DNA of 43,779 bases. It comes from Prochloron sp. SulCav_FS08_3_32_3330. Lineage in GTDB: Bacteria; Cyanobacteriota; Cyanobacteriia; Cyanobacteriales; DYNF01. The position numbers and the translations under genes are program-made. Below, piece after piece: positions 1-7,916 of the stretch. The stretch covers positions 14,255 through 58,033 of the forward strand of contig DYNF01000016.1 in the NCBI GenBank assembly GCA_020721205.1, written 5' to 3'. The notes beneath the pieces were generated by a model. The model was given only the letters and a program-made list of their open reading frames with translations. It was not told the origin of the DNA and made no database searches. Position 1 is the first letter of the stretch. Each line of letters begins with the position of its first letter.

Positions 1-272
1 GGGGTTGGGCATGGCATTTTTGAGGTTATTTGTTATTATCATAAATTAACGATGCTAGGTTTCCCCTACAGTTATTAAAAATGAGTTGGTAATTTGTAGG
101 GGCATGACATCAATAACTTATAATATATAGAGTTAATTTATAAAATGTCATGCCCAACCTCACGACAATTTAACATAAAAAAATATTATTTGTTATTAGT
201 TAATGGGGTTGGGCATGGCATTTTTGAGGTTATTTGTTATTATCATAAATTAACGATGCCATGCCCCTACAA
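1..272. repeat. Cluster of three palindromic repeat copies
   Basis: Positions 1-54 and 205-258 are an identical 54-bp direct repeat. The 205-272 copy has inverted ends (GGGCATGGCA at 211-220, TGCCATGCCC at 256-265). A third copy with the same kind of ends but a different centre lies between them in the opposite orientation (about 98-162, GGGCATGACA and TGTCATGCCC). The first copy has a damaged right end. This looks like a small non-coding hairpin element present three times. No gene is seen in this stretch. Confidence 0.75.
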
Positions 273-279
273 TTAAATC

Positions 280-313
280 AAAAGTCGGGGATTTTCGCAC
301 ATCCCCGACTTTT
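280..313 (-). terminator. Hairpin terminator after ycf46
   Basis: A 13-bp perfect inverted repeat (AAAAGTCGGGGAT / ATCCCCGACTTTT) with an 8-nt loop lies 20 bp past the ycf46 stop codon. T tracts follow on both strands. The same AGTCGGGGAT-type hairpin recurs at 4043, 24764 and 30520, and inside the methyltransferase gene at 12010, so it is a dispersed repeat used as a terminator. Confidence 0.7.
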
Positions 314-332
314 TGGTTTACACTATTTAATA

Positions 333-1850
333 TTAATTATTTTGTCCTTGAATAAAACGATTTAAACTATTTGATCTCGACGCAAGACGGGCTTTTCCAG
401 CATCTGCCCAATTTTTGAGAAACTGGATCTGTTCCTGTGCCGTACGCGCTAAAGGTACAATTTGACTAGCTGATTCTAATATATCATCAGTGGTGAAATC
501 TCGATTTTGACTAAACCCGATGTGCATAGCCTCGATTAAAGTTTGCTCAATTTCTGCCCCTGAAAAATCAGGCGTTTCATAAGCTAATCTCTTAATATCA
601 TAATTCTTGAGATTATGAGGGCGTAAACGGGATAAATGCACATTAAAAATAGCCTCTCTTTCCTCTTGTGAGGGTAATCCCACAAAAAATATTTCATCAA
701 AACGTCCTTTTCTGAGCATTTCAGGAGGTAAAGTTTGAATATTATTAGCGGTAGCAACTACGAAAACGGGAGATTTTTTCTCCCCTAACCATGTAATAAA
801 AGTCCCGAAAACCCTGCTAGTTGTACCTGAATCTCCTTTTCCTTCAATTCCTGAAAAAGCCTTATCAATTTCATCTATCCAGAGAATACAGGGAGAAAGA
901 GCCTCCGCTAAATTAATCATTTGACGGGTTCTTGATTCAGATTCTCCTACTAATCCTCCAAATAACCTCCCTACATCTAACCGTAATAAAGGTAAATGCC
1001 AATGATGAGCGATCGCCTTAGCGGTGAGGGATTTTCCCGTGCCTTGAATACCCACTAATAACAGCCCTCGGGGATGAGGTAAACCATAAGCCCTCGCCTG
1101 ATCACTAAATGCTCCTCCCCTTCTCAAAAGCCAGTCTTTGAGGTTATCTAAGCCTCCAATATCAGAAATTTGTTCTGTAGCAGGATAAAAATCTAAAATT
1201 TGAGTTTGTCTGATAGATTGACGTTTTTCCTCTAAAATTAACTCCACATCCTCAGATTCTATTTTTCCATGGGAAGCGATCGCCCTAGTTAAAACTCGTT
1301 TAACTCTTTCTAAAGATAAACCTTGAGCAGATCTTACTAATTCATTTAAAAAAGTTTCCGATAAATTTTGACCAGTAGAGCCTACTAATCTTTGAATTTC
1401 TATCTTCAATTCCGTTGTAGATGGTAAAGGAAAGTCAATAATAGTAAAGACTTCTGTTAACTCTTTAGGGATATTAACTTCTGAAGAAATAACAATAATA
1501 TTTTTCGGTTCAGACTTTAAACGTCGTGCCAAATTTCTCAATTTACGAGAAACAGAAATATCATCTAAAAAGCGTTGAAAATCCCTTAAAATAAAGATTC
1601 CCCCCGCATTAGTTGGTAATTTATCTAATAATTCTAAAGCTTGTAAAGGGTTTCTTTTACCTAAGCCTTGATGATTAGGATTATTTTGATAACCTTCCAC
1701 AAAATCCCATAAATATATATTCCGATTCCCCAATTTTTGAGCAACAGAAGTAATCGCATTTTCCGCCCTTTCTTCTTCAGAAGTGGGAATATAAATTAAA
1801 GGATAACAGGCGCGTAATAATAGTTGAAATTCCTCATTAAAAGTGATCAT
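333..1850 (-). CDS. ycf46: Ycf46-type AAA+ ATPase
   Basis: A 505-residue AAA+ ATPase of the Ycf46 family, conserved in cyanobacteria and red-algal plastids. Synechocystis Slr0374 is the named relative, linked in the literature to inorganic-carbon acclimation. The N-terminal ~230 residues are a degenerate ATPase-like region. The C-terminal AAA module has Walker A GIQGTGKS (about 267-274), Walker B ILWIDEID (about 322-329), sensor VATANN and an arginine-finger region RKGRFDE. I chose the ATG at 1850 (MITFNEEFQ). A 14-codon in-frame extension begins with TTG and runs into the PIN relic upstream. It is last in the rnpA-yidC-jag-yceD-ycf46 order but is separated from yceD by about 2.2 kb of accessory DNA. 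Family assignment is secure; function in the cell is not. Confidence 0.9.
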   Translation of the reverse strand: MITFNEEFQLLLRACYPLIYIPTSEEERAENAITSVAQKLGNRNIYLWDFVEGYQNNPNHQGLGKRNPLQALELLDKLPTNAGGIFILRDFQRFLDDISVSRKLRNLARRLKSEPKNIIVISSEVNIPKELTEVFTIIDFPLPSTTELKIEIQRLVGSTGQNLSETFLNELVRSAQGLSLERVKRVLTRAIASHGKIESEDVELILEEKRQSIRQTQILDFYPATEQISDIGGLDNLKDWLLRRGGAFSDQARAYGLPHPRGLLLVGIQGTGKSLTAKAIAHHWHLPLLRLDVGRLFGGLVGESESRTRQMINLAEALSPCILWIDEIDKAFSGIEGKGDSGTTSRVFGTFITWLGEKKSPVFVVATANNIQTLPPEMLRKGRFDEIFFVGLPSQEEREAIFNVHLSRLRPHNLKNYDIKRLAYETPDFSGAEIEQTLIEAMHIGFSQNRDFTTDDILESASQIVPLARTAQEQIQFLKNWADAGKARLASRSNSLNRFIQGQNN

Positions 1851-1860
1851 AATTTTTAGT

Positions 1861-2055
1861 TTAATTTTGATTGAATAATAAAAAGTCATCAATTTTTATT
1901 ATTTTAACATCTCGAAAAGGATTTAAGACTAATAAATTGTCATCCCCTATTATTATATAATAAGCGTTACCACTAACAGCTAACTCTAAATATTTATTAT
2001 CTTTAGAATCTCTACATTCAGTAATAACTTGATCCGGTTCAAAACTATTATTAGT
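1861..2055 (-). pseudogene. C-terminal relic of a PIN-domain toxin
   Basis: Minus-strand codons after the stop of the antitoxin relic read through an uninterrupted 64-residue stretch containing CRDSKDNKYLELAVSGNAYY, then IIGDDNLLVLNPF, then a final IDDFLLFNQN. This is the C-terminal third of a PIN_3-type putative toxin, where the R/DPKDNKFLELA and ITGDKDLL-like motifs are usual. The N-terminal two thirds, with the first PIN aspartate, are absent. It lies in the same frame as the antitoxin relic, suggesting a deletion that joined the start of the antitoxin to the end of the toxin. Confidence 0.7.
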
Positions 2056-2196
2056 TTATTCATCCGCTAATATCTCCTCTAAAATTTCAGGAAGACAAAG
2101 ACTTTCAATATTGTTCATGGTTATCTGATCAATTAAGCCACTTTTATGTAAATCTTTAACAGTATTTGTAATAGATTCGGCAATAGATTTTCTCAT
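2056..2196 (-). pseudogene. Truncated antitoxin-like reading frame
   Basis: A 46-codon frame starting MRKSIAESITNTVKDLHKSG with a good ATG. The sequence resembles the N-terminus of HTH-type antitoxins that accompany RelE/HigB- or PIN-type toxins, but it stops before any DNA-binding helix pair. It directly precedes the PIN relic in the same frame. Two palindromes upstream (2239-2260 and 2272-2287) could be its old operator. I treat it as the 5' part of a decayed TA operon. Confidence 0.5.
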
Positions 2197-2238
2197 GATT
2201 TTACCTCAATAATATCTCGATATAATTGTAATTAACCC

Positions 2239-2287
2239 GCAATGAAATTAATTTCATTGCTAACAAAACTCGTTCAATAAATTGAAC
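2239..2287. promoter_or_regulatory. Palindromes upstream of the TA relic
   Basis: A perfect 22-bp palindrome occupies 2239-2260 (half-site GCAATGAAATT). Arms GTTCAAT / ATTGAAC follow at 2272-2287. They lie 43-90 bp upstream of the antitoxin relic start on the minus strand, where TA operators usually sit. An operator role is inferred from position and symmetry only. The rest of 2200-2438 holds no gene that I can see. Confidence 0.35.
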
Positions 2288-2438
2288 TAGAAATTCGATT
2301 TTATCCCCGACTTTGAAAACACCCTGATTGTAGAGTGAGCAATGCCACCTTACGTTTAAACATTTTATACTTTATAATACTAAAATATGAATATAAAATC
2401 TAGTTAAATTTAACCAAAGCACTCTTAATCATAGAATT

Positions 2439-2552
2439 ATGACAACTCTACCTGATTTTAGCACTAAGGGCTATCAAGTTACGGAACTACTCCATGAAAA
2501 TAATCAAGGTGGTAGAATTACTTATAAAGTCCTTGAAGCAATCTTTTTTTGA
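2439..2552 (+). pseudogene. 5' remnant of a Ser/Thr protein kinase gene
   Basis: The ATG at 2439 opens a 37-codon frame, MTTLPDFSTKGYQVTELLHE followed by NNQGGRITYKVLEA, ending at a TGA after a T run. This matches the N-terminus of cyanobacterial Pkn2-type Ser/Thr kinases, which begin MTTLPDFS.KGYQV...LG...GGRITYKA and continue into the ATP-binding lysine. Everything after the first strands of the kinase lobe is missing. An AGTCGGGG-type repeat fragment occurs nearby at about 2301. Recognition is from memory of the family. Confidence 0.65.
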
Positions 2553-2614
2553 TTAAAATGTGATTCAATCAATGTTATCATAATTAAATTATTATTTGAC
2601 AGGAGCAAAAAATA

Positions 2615-3034
2615 ATGGTTGTTACTAATAAACCAAATTTATCAACTAGAGAATCTTTAGTGATAGAAACTACTAAAGATTTTACTAATGATTTAAACAA
2701 TTTAACTCAATTACAACAAAAACAAGTTGAGGCTAAATTACAACGAATTGAAAAAGCCATAGAAACGAATAACAATGATTATCTTTTTAAACATTTAAAA
2801 AAAATTCCTGCTATTAATTTATCTAAATATACATCTTCCTTACATTTATTAAAAGTAAATCATGATTTAAGAATTTTTCTTTTTTATGAAGATGATCCGA
2901 TTTTTAATCGTCAAGTAATGACTTTAATTAAGGTTTGTTTTACTCAAGATTTGAATAAGGTTTTAAAGGGTTTATGTGAATCTTTTTATCAAGAAAATTT
3001 AAACTCTCTCGGAGAATTTGATCATGAGAGATAA
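2615..3034 (+). CDS. RelE/ParE-like protein 1
   Basis: 139 residues with a GGAG-type ribosome site 11 bp before the ATG. The pattern KDFTNDLNNLTQLQQKQVEA, then LKKI....YTSSLHLLKVNHDLRIFLFYEDD, then MTLIKVCFTQDLNKVL fits the small RelE/ParE fold: two helices, then strands with a central R. It could be a ribosome-dependent or gyrase-directed toxin, or a degenerate relative. The next gene, also RelE/ParE-like, overlaps its end by 11 bp. No conventional antitoxin gene is visible between 2553 and 2615. AT-rich codon use resembles the neighbouring accessory genes. Confidence 0.5.
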   Translation: MVVTNKPNLSTRESLVIETTKDFTNDLNNLTQLQQKQVEAKLQRIEKAIETNNNDYLFKHLKKIPAINLSKYTSSLHLLKVNHDLRIFLFYEDDPIFNRQVMTLIKVCFTQDLNKVLKGLCESFYQENLNSLGEFDHER

Positions 3035-3404
3035 ACCTTTATATGATGAATATGGGGTAATTCGTGAAGCATGGAAAATTTTACCGCCAGAGTTTAGAGA
3101 TAAATTTTTAGAGGCTTTAGCTGAGTTAGAGGATAATGAATGTCATAGACAACGTAGTTTTCCTAAAACTCAATTACATCGGGTAACAGGCTCTCAAGAA
3201 GCGGTTTATCGTGCTTATATTGACAAAATATCAGGATGGCGATTACATATTATGTATGAAGATGGAGCTATTCATTTAAAAGATATTATTTCACCTGAAA
3301 AACATGATCCAGTTATTGAAGTTATTAAAAGTAAAAAGTATCGTTATCAAAAAAGTCAAGTTCAAGATAATAATAAGAAAAAATCTAACAAAAATAAAAA
3401 ATAA
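3024..3404 (+). CDS. RelE/ParE-like protein 2
   Basis: 126 residues from the ATG at 3024 (MRDKPLYDEYG), chosen because GGAGAA at 3011-3016 is correctly spaced. The frame can be extended two codons to a TTG. The core AYIDKISGWRLHIMYEDG, then IHLKDIISPEKHD, resembles cyanobacterial RelE-like cytotoxic-repressor proteins. The C-terminus is lysine/asparagine rich (NNKKKSNKNKK). It overlaps the previous gene and is followed after 11 bp by an Uma2 gene with its own AAGGAGG site, so the three form one transcription unit. One of the two RelE-like proteins may be a partner rather than a toxin; the sequence does not settle this. Confidence 0.5.
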   Translation: MRDKPLYDEYGVIREAWKILPPEFRDKFLEALAELEDNECHRQRSFPKTQLHRVTGSQEAVYRAYIDKISGWRLHIMYEDGAIHLKDIISPEKHDPVIEVIKSKKYRYQKSQVQDNNKKKSNKNKK

Positions 3405-3415
3405 AGGAGGTTTCA

Positions 3416-4036
3416 ATGATGAATATTACTTTAACTAAACCTGAACCAAAAACTGAAATTACTGCTGAAATTACTAAAGATAAATATACGATTGAGGAAT
3501 ATTTATCTTTAGAAGAAAAAGCTGAATTTAAAAGTGAATATCGTAATGGAGAAATTGTTAAAATGGCTGGTGGTACAATTAATCATAATGAAATAGCGGG
3601 TAATTTATGCGCTCATCTTAAATTTGGTTTAAGAAAGCAAAATTATCGAGTTTTTATTAATGATGTTAAATTATATATTCCTGAATATAATATCTATACT
3701 TATCCTGATGTTATGGTAATTGCCGATGAACCAATTTATCAAGAAAATAGTAATACAACTATTATTAATCCTTTATTAATTATTGAAGTTTTATCAACCT
3801 CAACTCAGGAATATGATCGAGGTAAAAAGTTTAAATATTATCGCTCTATTCCTGAGTTACAAGAATATATTTTAATTGATCAATATGAATATGGAATTGA
3901 ACAATTTGCTAAAAATCAAGAGGGAAAATGGGTATTAACTGAATATGAAAATCAAGAGGATATTTTAAAATTAGAATCAATAAATTGGGAAATTTCTTTA
4001 ACTGATATTTATGAAAAAGTTAATTTTAATATTTAA
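3416..4036 (+). CDS. Uma2-family (DUF820) endonuclease-fold protein
   Basis: 206 residues with a strong AAGGAGG at 3404-3410. The family has a PD-(D/E)XK nuclease-like fold and is greatly expanded in cyanobacteria; its biological role is unknown. Landmarks are the start YTIEEYLSLEEKAEFKSEYR, the central YTYPDVMVIADEP with the metal-site aspartate, then LLIIEVLSTSTQEYDRGKKF (E and K of the nuclease pattern), then YRSIPELQEYILIDQ. All key positions are present, so the protein looks intact. A hairpin terminator follows at 4043-4076. Confidence 0.9.
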   Translation: MMNITLTKPEPKTEITAEITKDKYTIEEYLSLEEKAEFKSEYRNGEIVKMAGGTINHNEIAGNLCAHLKFGLRKQNYRVFINDVKLYIPEYNIYTYPDVMVIADEPIYQENSNTTIINPLLIIEVLSTSTQEYDRGKKFKYYRSIPELQEYILIDQYEYGIEQFAKNQEGKWVLTEYENQEDILKLESINWEISLTDIYEKVNFNI

Positions 4037-4042
4037 TATTTT

Positions 4043-4076
4043 AAAAGTCGGATATTTTTAAAATACCCGACTTTTT
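4043..4076. terminator. Bidirectional hairpin between Uma2 and yceD
   Basis: The arms AAAAGTCGGATATTT and AAATACCCGACTTTT (one mismatch) are followed by a T run on both strands. It sits between the convergent ends of the Uma2 gene and yceD. It belongs to the AGTCGGG hairpin family seen elsewhere in the window. Confidence 0.7.
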
Positions 4077-4094
4077 TACTATCATTATCAATCC

Positions 4095-4595
4095 TTAATT
4101 ATCAACTATTAACTTTTGTAAAGAAGCCCAACGACTATCAATAATAGTTGGTGTTTCTTCTTCTTTAATTTCCGGCGCTCCTGTACAATTTTCCCCGCAA
4201 ATTTGACGAATGGGTAAACTTAAACAAATCTGTTCATAAAGCCATTTATTCGGATCAAAATGTCCATCTATTGGTAAACTTTCTGATAAATCTTCTACAT
4301 GAACTTCCCTTTCTAAAGGCAAATCCTCAAATTCATCAGCATTTTTATCTAACCAAATAATTTCAGAATTTTTTAACTCTAAACGATGATTATATTGTTG
4401 TAAACACCGATCGCAACTTAAAGTCATAATCGTGTGGGCATTAACAGTCACTTCTAAAAAAGTTCCTCCATGAGAAACAATTATTGTTCCCCGAATTGGC
4501 GTTAAAGTATTAATTCCGGCGATACATTCATCAATGGGAATTTCTAATTTATGTTCAGGAGTTTTTAAAAGTTGAGGAATATAAATAACTTCCAT
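4095..4595 (-). CDS. yceD: YceD / DUF177 family protein
   Basis: 166 residues of the DUF177 family. E. coli YceD affects 23S rRNA accumulation, and the plant and cyanobacterial relatives also act in ribosome assembly. Two cysteine pairs typical of the family are visible: SCDRCLQQYNH in the middle and ICGENCTGAPE near the end, a likely zinc site. The acidic stretch EDLPLEREVHVEDLSESLPI is also typical. It follows jag, with 125 bp of repeats between, in the conserved cyanobacterial order. Length is normal. Confidence 0.8.
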   Translation of the reverse strand: MEVIYIPQLLKTPEHKLEIPIDECIAGINTLTPIRGTIIVSHGGTFLEVTVNAHTIMTLSCDRCLQQYNHRLELKNSEIIWLDKNADEFEDLPLEREVHVEDLSESLPIDGHFDPNKWLYEQICLSLPIRQICGENCTGAPEIKEEETPTIIDSRWASLQKLIVDN

Positions 4596-4720
4596 AATTT
4601 AGTTATTAGTTATTAGTTATTCGTTATTAGTAGCACAGGCATCTACCCTGTGATCATTGTTAATTATGAGCGAGGGTGGACAATTATAATTAATTAAATT
4701 GCCCACCATCTAATTAAAAA
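4596..4720. repeat. Intergenic repeats between jag and yceD
   Basis: Contains a short run of TTATTAG-type heptamers (4601-4630), an ACAGG...CCTGT motif (about 4635-4653), and an inverted repeat GGGTGGACAATT (4674-4685) with AATTGCCCACC (4697-4707). The last belongs to the GGTGGGCAA palindrome family found at 7794, 23831 and 36828. Confidence 0.6.
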
Positions 4721-5206
4721 TTAACGCAATCGTACAATTAAACGGCGATCGGGTTCATGACCGAAACTCTCTGTATAAATATCATTGACCCGACTGAGAA
4801 AATAATGAACTTGACGACGTTCAGCCGAAGAAAGAGAGTGAATTTCCTCAGATACTCCTGTCATTCTCACTTTTTGAGCCACCGTATCAGCTAAAATTTT
4901 CAATTCAGCTTGACGACGCACCCGATAACCATTGAGTTCAACTGTAAGGGAGTGATGATCGTCCTCATTCACACCAATATTTAAAATGGAATTTGCTAAA
5001 TATTGAATTGCATCTAAACTATCCCCCCTTGTGCCAATTAAAATATCAACCTGTTCGGGAGTAAGATTGGTTTCATCAATGGTTAACCAATCTGAAGGAT
5101 CGTCTTCTATTCTATGGTTTTGTGCCACCTTAACATCGGCGGGAATATCCATAAATTGCAAAAGTTGCTCTAACCACTGCCGACTTTGTTCAATTTTATA
5201 AGCCAT
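4721..5206 (-). CDS. jag: KH-R3H RNA-binding protein (Jag/KhpB type)
   Basis: 161 residues. A KH-type domain in the first ~80 residues carries the GxxG-like loop IGTRGDSLDAIQYLAN. A C-terminal R3H domain is marked by LSSAERRQVHYFLSRV (the R-x3-H motif) and the basic end RRLIVRLR. The Jag_N domain seen in Firmicutes is absent, as is usual in cyanobacteria. The gene begins 9 bp after yidC, the classical pairing, so the two are co-transcribed. In other bacteria the protein binds RNA and influences cell elongation. Confidence 0.85.
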   Translation of the reverse strand: MAYKIEQSRQWLEQLLQFMDIPADVKVAQNHRIEDDPSDWLTIDETNLTPEQVDILIGTRGDSLDAIQYLANSILNIGVNEDDHHSLTVELNGYRVRRQAELKILADTVAQKVRMTGVSEEIHSLSSAERRQVHYFLSRVNDIYTESFGHEPDRRLIVRLR

Positions 5207-5215
5207 AATCTGTCT

Positions 5216-6367
5216 TTATCCTGATGTTTTCTCTTTTTTCTTAGACTTTTTGCGTTCAAAAGGAAGGGCTTCCTGAGCTTTTTGCGCTCTTTCTTGCTCC
5301 GCTACCAACTTTTGTAAATTCTCCGGTAAAGGTTCTTTCATTAAAATGAAAGTTTGAGCCGTTTGAAATATGTTGGCAATAACAATATACATTAATACCC
5401 CAGCAGGTAGGGGAAAAAATAGGAATAATCCCGAAAAAATGATCGGCGTTAACTTATTAACGGTTTGTTGTTGTTGAGCATCAGAGCCACCACTACCACC
5501 GCTACCTGATAACATTTGGTTAACATAAAGACTGATGCCAAAAAAGAGGATCATAATCAAGATATCCCAGTTAATTGACCCATCTGGATCCGTTACCCCT
5601 ACCTGTCCTAAAGCTTCAATGAATAAAAACCCTTTATTCGCCGCAATTCCGGGAATTGTGCCTTGAATAACCGCTTCTCCGGCTTCTAGGGCAGTAAATG
5701 ACCCATCAGGATTAATTTGGATTCTTTCTTGTCCTTTAGTAACAGTTAATTTTGGCTCAAGATTTTGATTAGGATAATCCGCATTAATTTTACTAAATGC
5801 TTTCCCTTCAGGAGTTTGAAATTCAATTTTACTGGTTTCACCTACCCCTATTTTTGTACCCGAAGGAAGTAAAGCCTCCACTTTGTAATGTACCCCGTCA
5901 TCTACATAAATATTTTGAGGTTTAGTGGCAAAAGGTTCAAGTTGAACTTGCTCAATTTTATCTTGGGGTAAAATTTGCACATTAAAAGTGTAATTGATAT
6001 CACTAAAGGGTGATCCCCGTAAAGTAGCAAAAAGAGCGAATAAAATAGGCATTTGTAACAAGAGGGGTAAACATCCGGCTAAAGGATTCCCAAACTCCTG
6101 CATTAATTTTCCCATTTCCTCCTGTTGTTTTTGAGGATTATCTTTATGACGCTGTTTAATCTCCTCTTGACGCTCCTTCATTAAGGGCTGAGTAATCTTC
6201 ATTTTTCTCATATTGCGGATCTGCCCGGCACTTAGGGGATATACCCCAAAGCGGATCACAAGGGTGAGGGCGATAATCGCAAAACCGTAACTTGGCACAA
6301 TCCCATAGAAAAAATCTAGGATTGGCAACATAACATTATTCGACAGAAATCCTATACCAAAATCCAT
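5216..6367 (-). CDS. yidC: YidC/Oxa1/Alb3 membrane protein insertase
   Basis: 383 residues. The N-terminal hydrophobic region starts [21 protein letters not shown] conserved first core segment, [20 protein letters not shown], carries the groove arginine, followed by the charged hairpin [20 protein letters not shown] and [21 protein letters not shown] soluble insertion of about 120 residues (roughly 130-250) is followed by two more membrane segments, [14 protein letters not shown] and [20 protein letters not shown]. The C-terminus is lysine-rich ([13 protein letters not shown]). It inserts thylakoid and plasma membrane proteins. It stands between the PH-domain gene and jag. Confidence 0.95.
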   Translation of the reverse strand: MDFGIGFLSNNVMLPILDFFYGIVPSYGFAIIALTLVIRFGVYPLSAGQIRNMRKMKITQPLMKERQEEIKQRHKDNPQKQQEEMGKLMQEFGNPLAGCLPLLLQMPILFALFATLRGSPFSDINYTFNVQILPQDKIEQVQLEPFATKPQNIYVDDGVHYKVEALLPSGTKIGVGETSKIEFQTPEGKAFSKINADYPNQNLEPKLTVTKGQERIQINPDGSFTALEAGEAVIQGTIPGIAANKGFLFIEALGQVGVTDPDGSINWDILIMILFFGISLYVNQMLSGSGGSGGSDAQQQQTVNKLTPIIFSGLFLFFPLPAGVLMYIVIANIFQTAQTFILMKEPLPENLQKLVAEQERAQKAQEALPFERKKSKKKEKTSG

Positions 6368-6442
6368 TCTTTTTTAACTTTTTATGTAATGTTTTCTTAG
6401 TTTAATATTTTTTGGATCTAATCCAAATTTTTTTTATAGTCT

Positions 6443-6491
6443 ACAGGCAATCTGCCTAGATCACGAGTTTAGATACAGGCAAGATGCCTGT
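6443..6491. repeat. ACAGGCAAGATGCCTGT repeats
   Basis: ACAGGCAATCTGCCT at 6443-6457 and ACAGGCAAGATGCCTGT at 6475-6491 are two copies of a small palindrome just before the PH-domain stop. The same unit appears at 24917-24939 and 26152-26174, extended to ...CCTGTGCCAC. Confidence 0.7.
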
Positions 6492-6492
6492 A

Positions 6493-6888
6493 CTACTTAC
6501 TTAAAATTGCTTCGGCAGTTTGACCTGTTTTAGCTGATACTTTTTCCACCATAAAATCACAAAGTTCTCTGAATTTTGGCACGGCGCGCATTTCCAAACG
6601 AGTGCCATTTTTCAATGTAATCACAATATCTCCCCATAAGCCGAGTCCTCGGGGAACTCTAATAATTGATTTTACCTCGTTATAAATAATATCTGTTTGA
6701 TCCCTTCCTAACCAACCACTGGTAATGGAAACTCGGCGATCGGTAATCCGATATCTTAACCATAAAGCTCTTACAATCGCACCAACGGTGATCGGTAAAG
6801 CAATAATCGTAAAACCTAATAAAATACCAAGGATTAGATCCCCGATATGGGGACCACCTTCATAATAAACATCTTCTTTAATGCCCAT
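6493..6888 (-). CDS. PH-domain membrane protein
   Basis: 131 residues. A short N-terminal part is followed by a hydrophobic stretch (IGDLILGILLGFTIIALPIT), and then a bacterial PH-like domain: RYRITDRRVSITSGWLGR, TDIIYNEVKSIIRVPRG and GDIVITLKNGTRLEM. This is the usual protein between rnpA and yidC in cyanobacteria; its role is unknown but it is probably tied to membrane biogenesis. Its start codon directly adjoins a degenerate second copy of the rnpA 3' end. Confidence 0.8.
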   Translation of the reverse strand: MGIKEDVYYEGGPHIGDLILGILLGFTIIALPITVGAIVRALWLRYRITDRRVSITSGWLGRDQTDIIYNEVKSIIRVPRGLGLWGDIVITLKNGTRLEMRAVPKFRELCDFMVEKVSAKTGQTAEAILSK

Positions 6889-6889
6889 G

Positions 6890-6950
6890 AATAATTCCTA
6901 TTTTGTTAAATAACTTCTTTCATTGTCTCAAAAAATGTTCCTATTCGCAC
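6890..6950 (-). pseudogene. Degenerate duplicate of the rnpA 3' end
   Basis: These 61 bp align without gaps to 7926-7986, the 3' end of rnpA, with 52 identities by my count. Read on the minus strand the relic gives CE*EHFLRQ*KKLFNKIGII, against CEYEHFLRELKKLLIKAGII in RnpA. The two in-frame stops show it is dead. It lies between the PH-domain start and the vapBC pair, so rnpA sequence flanks the inserted module on both sides. Confidence 0.8.
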
Positions 6951-7115
6951 TGCTTCATTTTGATCTCTACACAGAAAAGCGATCGCTTATTACCTTGCGA
7001 TCGCTCTATGACTAAAATTAAATTATCGGAAACTGGAAAAAAATTATTTTATCAATTTTTAAAGGGTTACAAACCCTATAATTTATAACTAAATTAATAC
7101 AGGAGTAAATCAACA

Positions 7116-7340
7116 ATGGAAAGTTTAAAATTACAAACTCATGTGGGAGAAAATGGAGTTTTACAACTTCAATTACCGATCATTAATCAAGATTTAGAAG
7201 TGATGGTAATTTATCAACCAATTGGGAAAAAAAGTCATTCAGAAGTGAAAAAACGGTTTCAAAAAATTCGTGCGCAATATGGAGAAAAAGTTTTCAGTAA
7301 TAGTGTGGAATTATTAAGAGAGGATCGACAAGATGGTTAA
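7116..7340 (+). CDS. VapB-like antitoxin
   Basis: 74 residues with AGGAG 11 bp before the ATG. The N-terminal strand-rich part (MESLKLQTHVGENGVLQLQL) and charged C-terminal helix (EVKKRFQKIRAQYGEKVFSN) follow the pattern of cyanobacterial antitoxins that precede PIN toxins: a short DNA-binding/dimer segment, then a toxin-binding helix. It overlaps the next gene by 8 bp, as expected for co-translated TA partners. It is inserted between rnpA and the PH-domain gene on the opposite strand. Confidence 0.65.
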   Translation: MESLKLQTHVGENGVLQLQLPIINQDLEVMVIYQPIGKKSHSEVKKRFQKIRAQYGEKVFSNSVELLREDRQDG

Positions 7341-7764
7341 ATTTGTAGTTGATGCTAATGTAGCAATTAAATGGGTAATTCCTGAAATTCATACAGATAT
7401 TGCTATTACTTTATTAGATGATGATACTAATATTTTGTTAGTACCTGATTTCTTTTTTCCAGAAATAGGAAATATCTTTTGGAAACGCATCAAAAGAGGA
7501 GAATCTACTCTTGATCAAGCACAGGAAAGTTTAAGGGAATTAAGACAAGTAAATTTACAAATTTTCCCTTCTGCTACTTTGATTAAAGATGCTTTAGCCA
7601 CTGCCAATAGAATTGATCAAGCAGTTTATGATTGTGTCTATTTAACCTTAGCTGTTAACCATAATGCTAAGATAGTGACAGCAGATGAGCGCTTTGTTAA
7701 TGCAATTCGTAATGATAGTTTATCTTCTTATGTTTGCTGGATTGAAGATTTCCCTAATCTTTAA
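7333..7764 (+). CDS. VapC-type PIN toxin
   Basis: 143 residues. PIN acidic residues are visible at VVDANVAIKW (first Asp), FFFPEIGNIFWKR (Glu), DQAVYDCVYLTLA (central Asp) and KIVTADERFVNAI (last Asp). The protein is probably a Mg-dependent RNase held in check by the upstream antitoxin. Full length with all catalytic positions, so likely active. A GGTGGGCAAC palindrome follows. Confidence 0.8.
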   Translation: MVKFVVDANVAIKWVIPEIHTDIAITLLDDDTNILLVPDFFFPEIGNIFWKRIKRGESTLDQAQESLRELRQVNLQIFPSATLIKDALATANRIDQAVYDCVYLTLAVNHNAKIVTADERFVNAIRNDSLSSYVCWIEDFPNL

Positions 7765-7793
7765 TAGTTAACTTTTTTCTAACATTAATAAGT

Positions 7794-7856
7794 AAGGTGG
7801 GCAACAAACAAAAAAATTATCTATTTTCCCAGTTTTTGAATAGTTGCCCACCCTAC
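7794..7856. repeat. GGTGGGCAAC inverted repeat
   Basis: The arms AGGTGGGCAAC (7795-7805) and GTTGCCCACCCT (7843-7854) enclose about 37 bp of AT-rich DNA. It lies between the convergent ends of vapC and rnpA, where it may end transcription on both strands. It belongs to the family also seen at 4674, 23831 and 36828. Confidence 0.65.
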
Positions 7857-7916
7857 AATTTACTATTAATTAATCATAATTCATCTTATTGCAAAGCAGT
7901 TTAGGATATTAACCGA

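Noticed and set aside
6903-7088. 61-codon plus-strand frame
   Set aside because: It covers the antisense of the rnpA relic and a HIP1-rich stretch; composition and start give no support for a gene.
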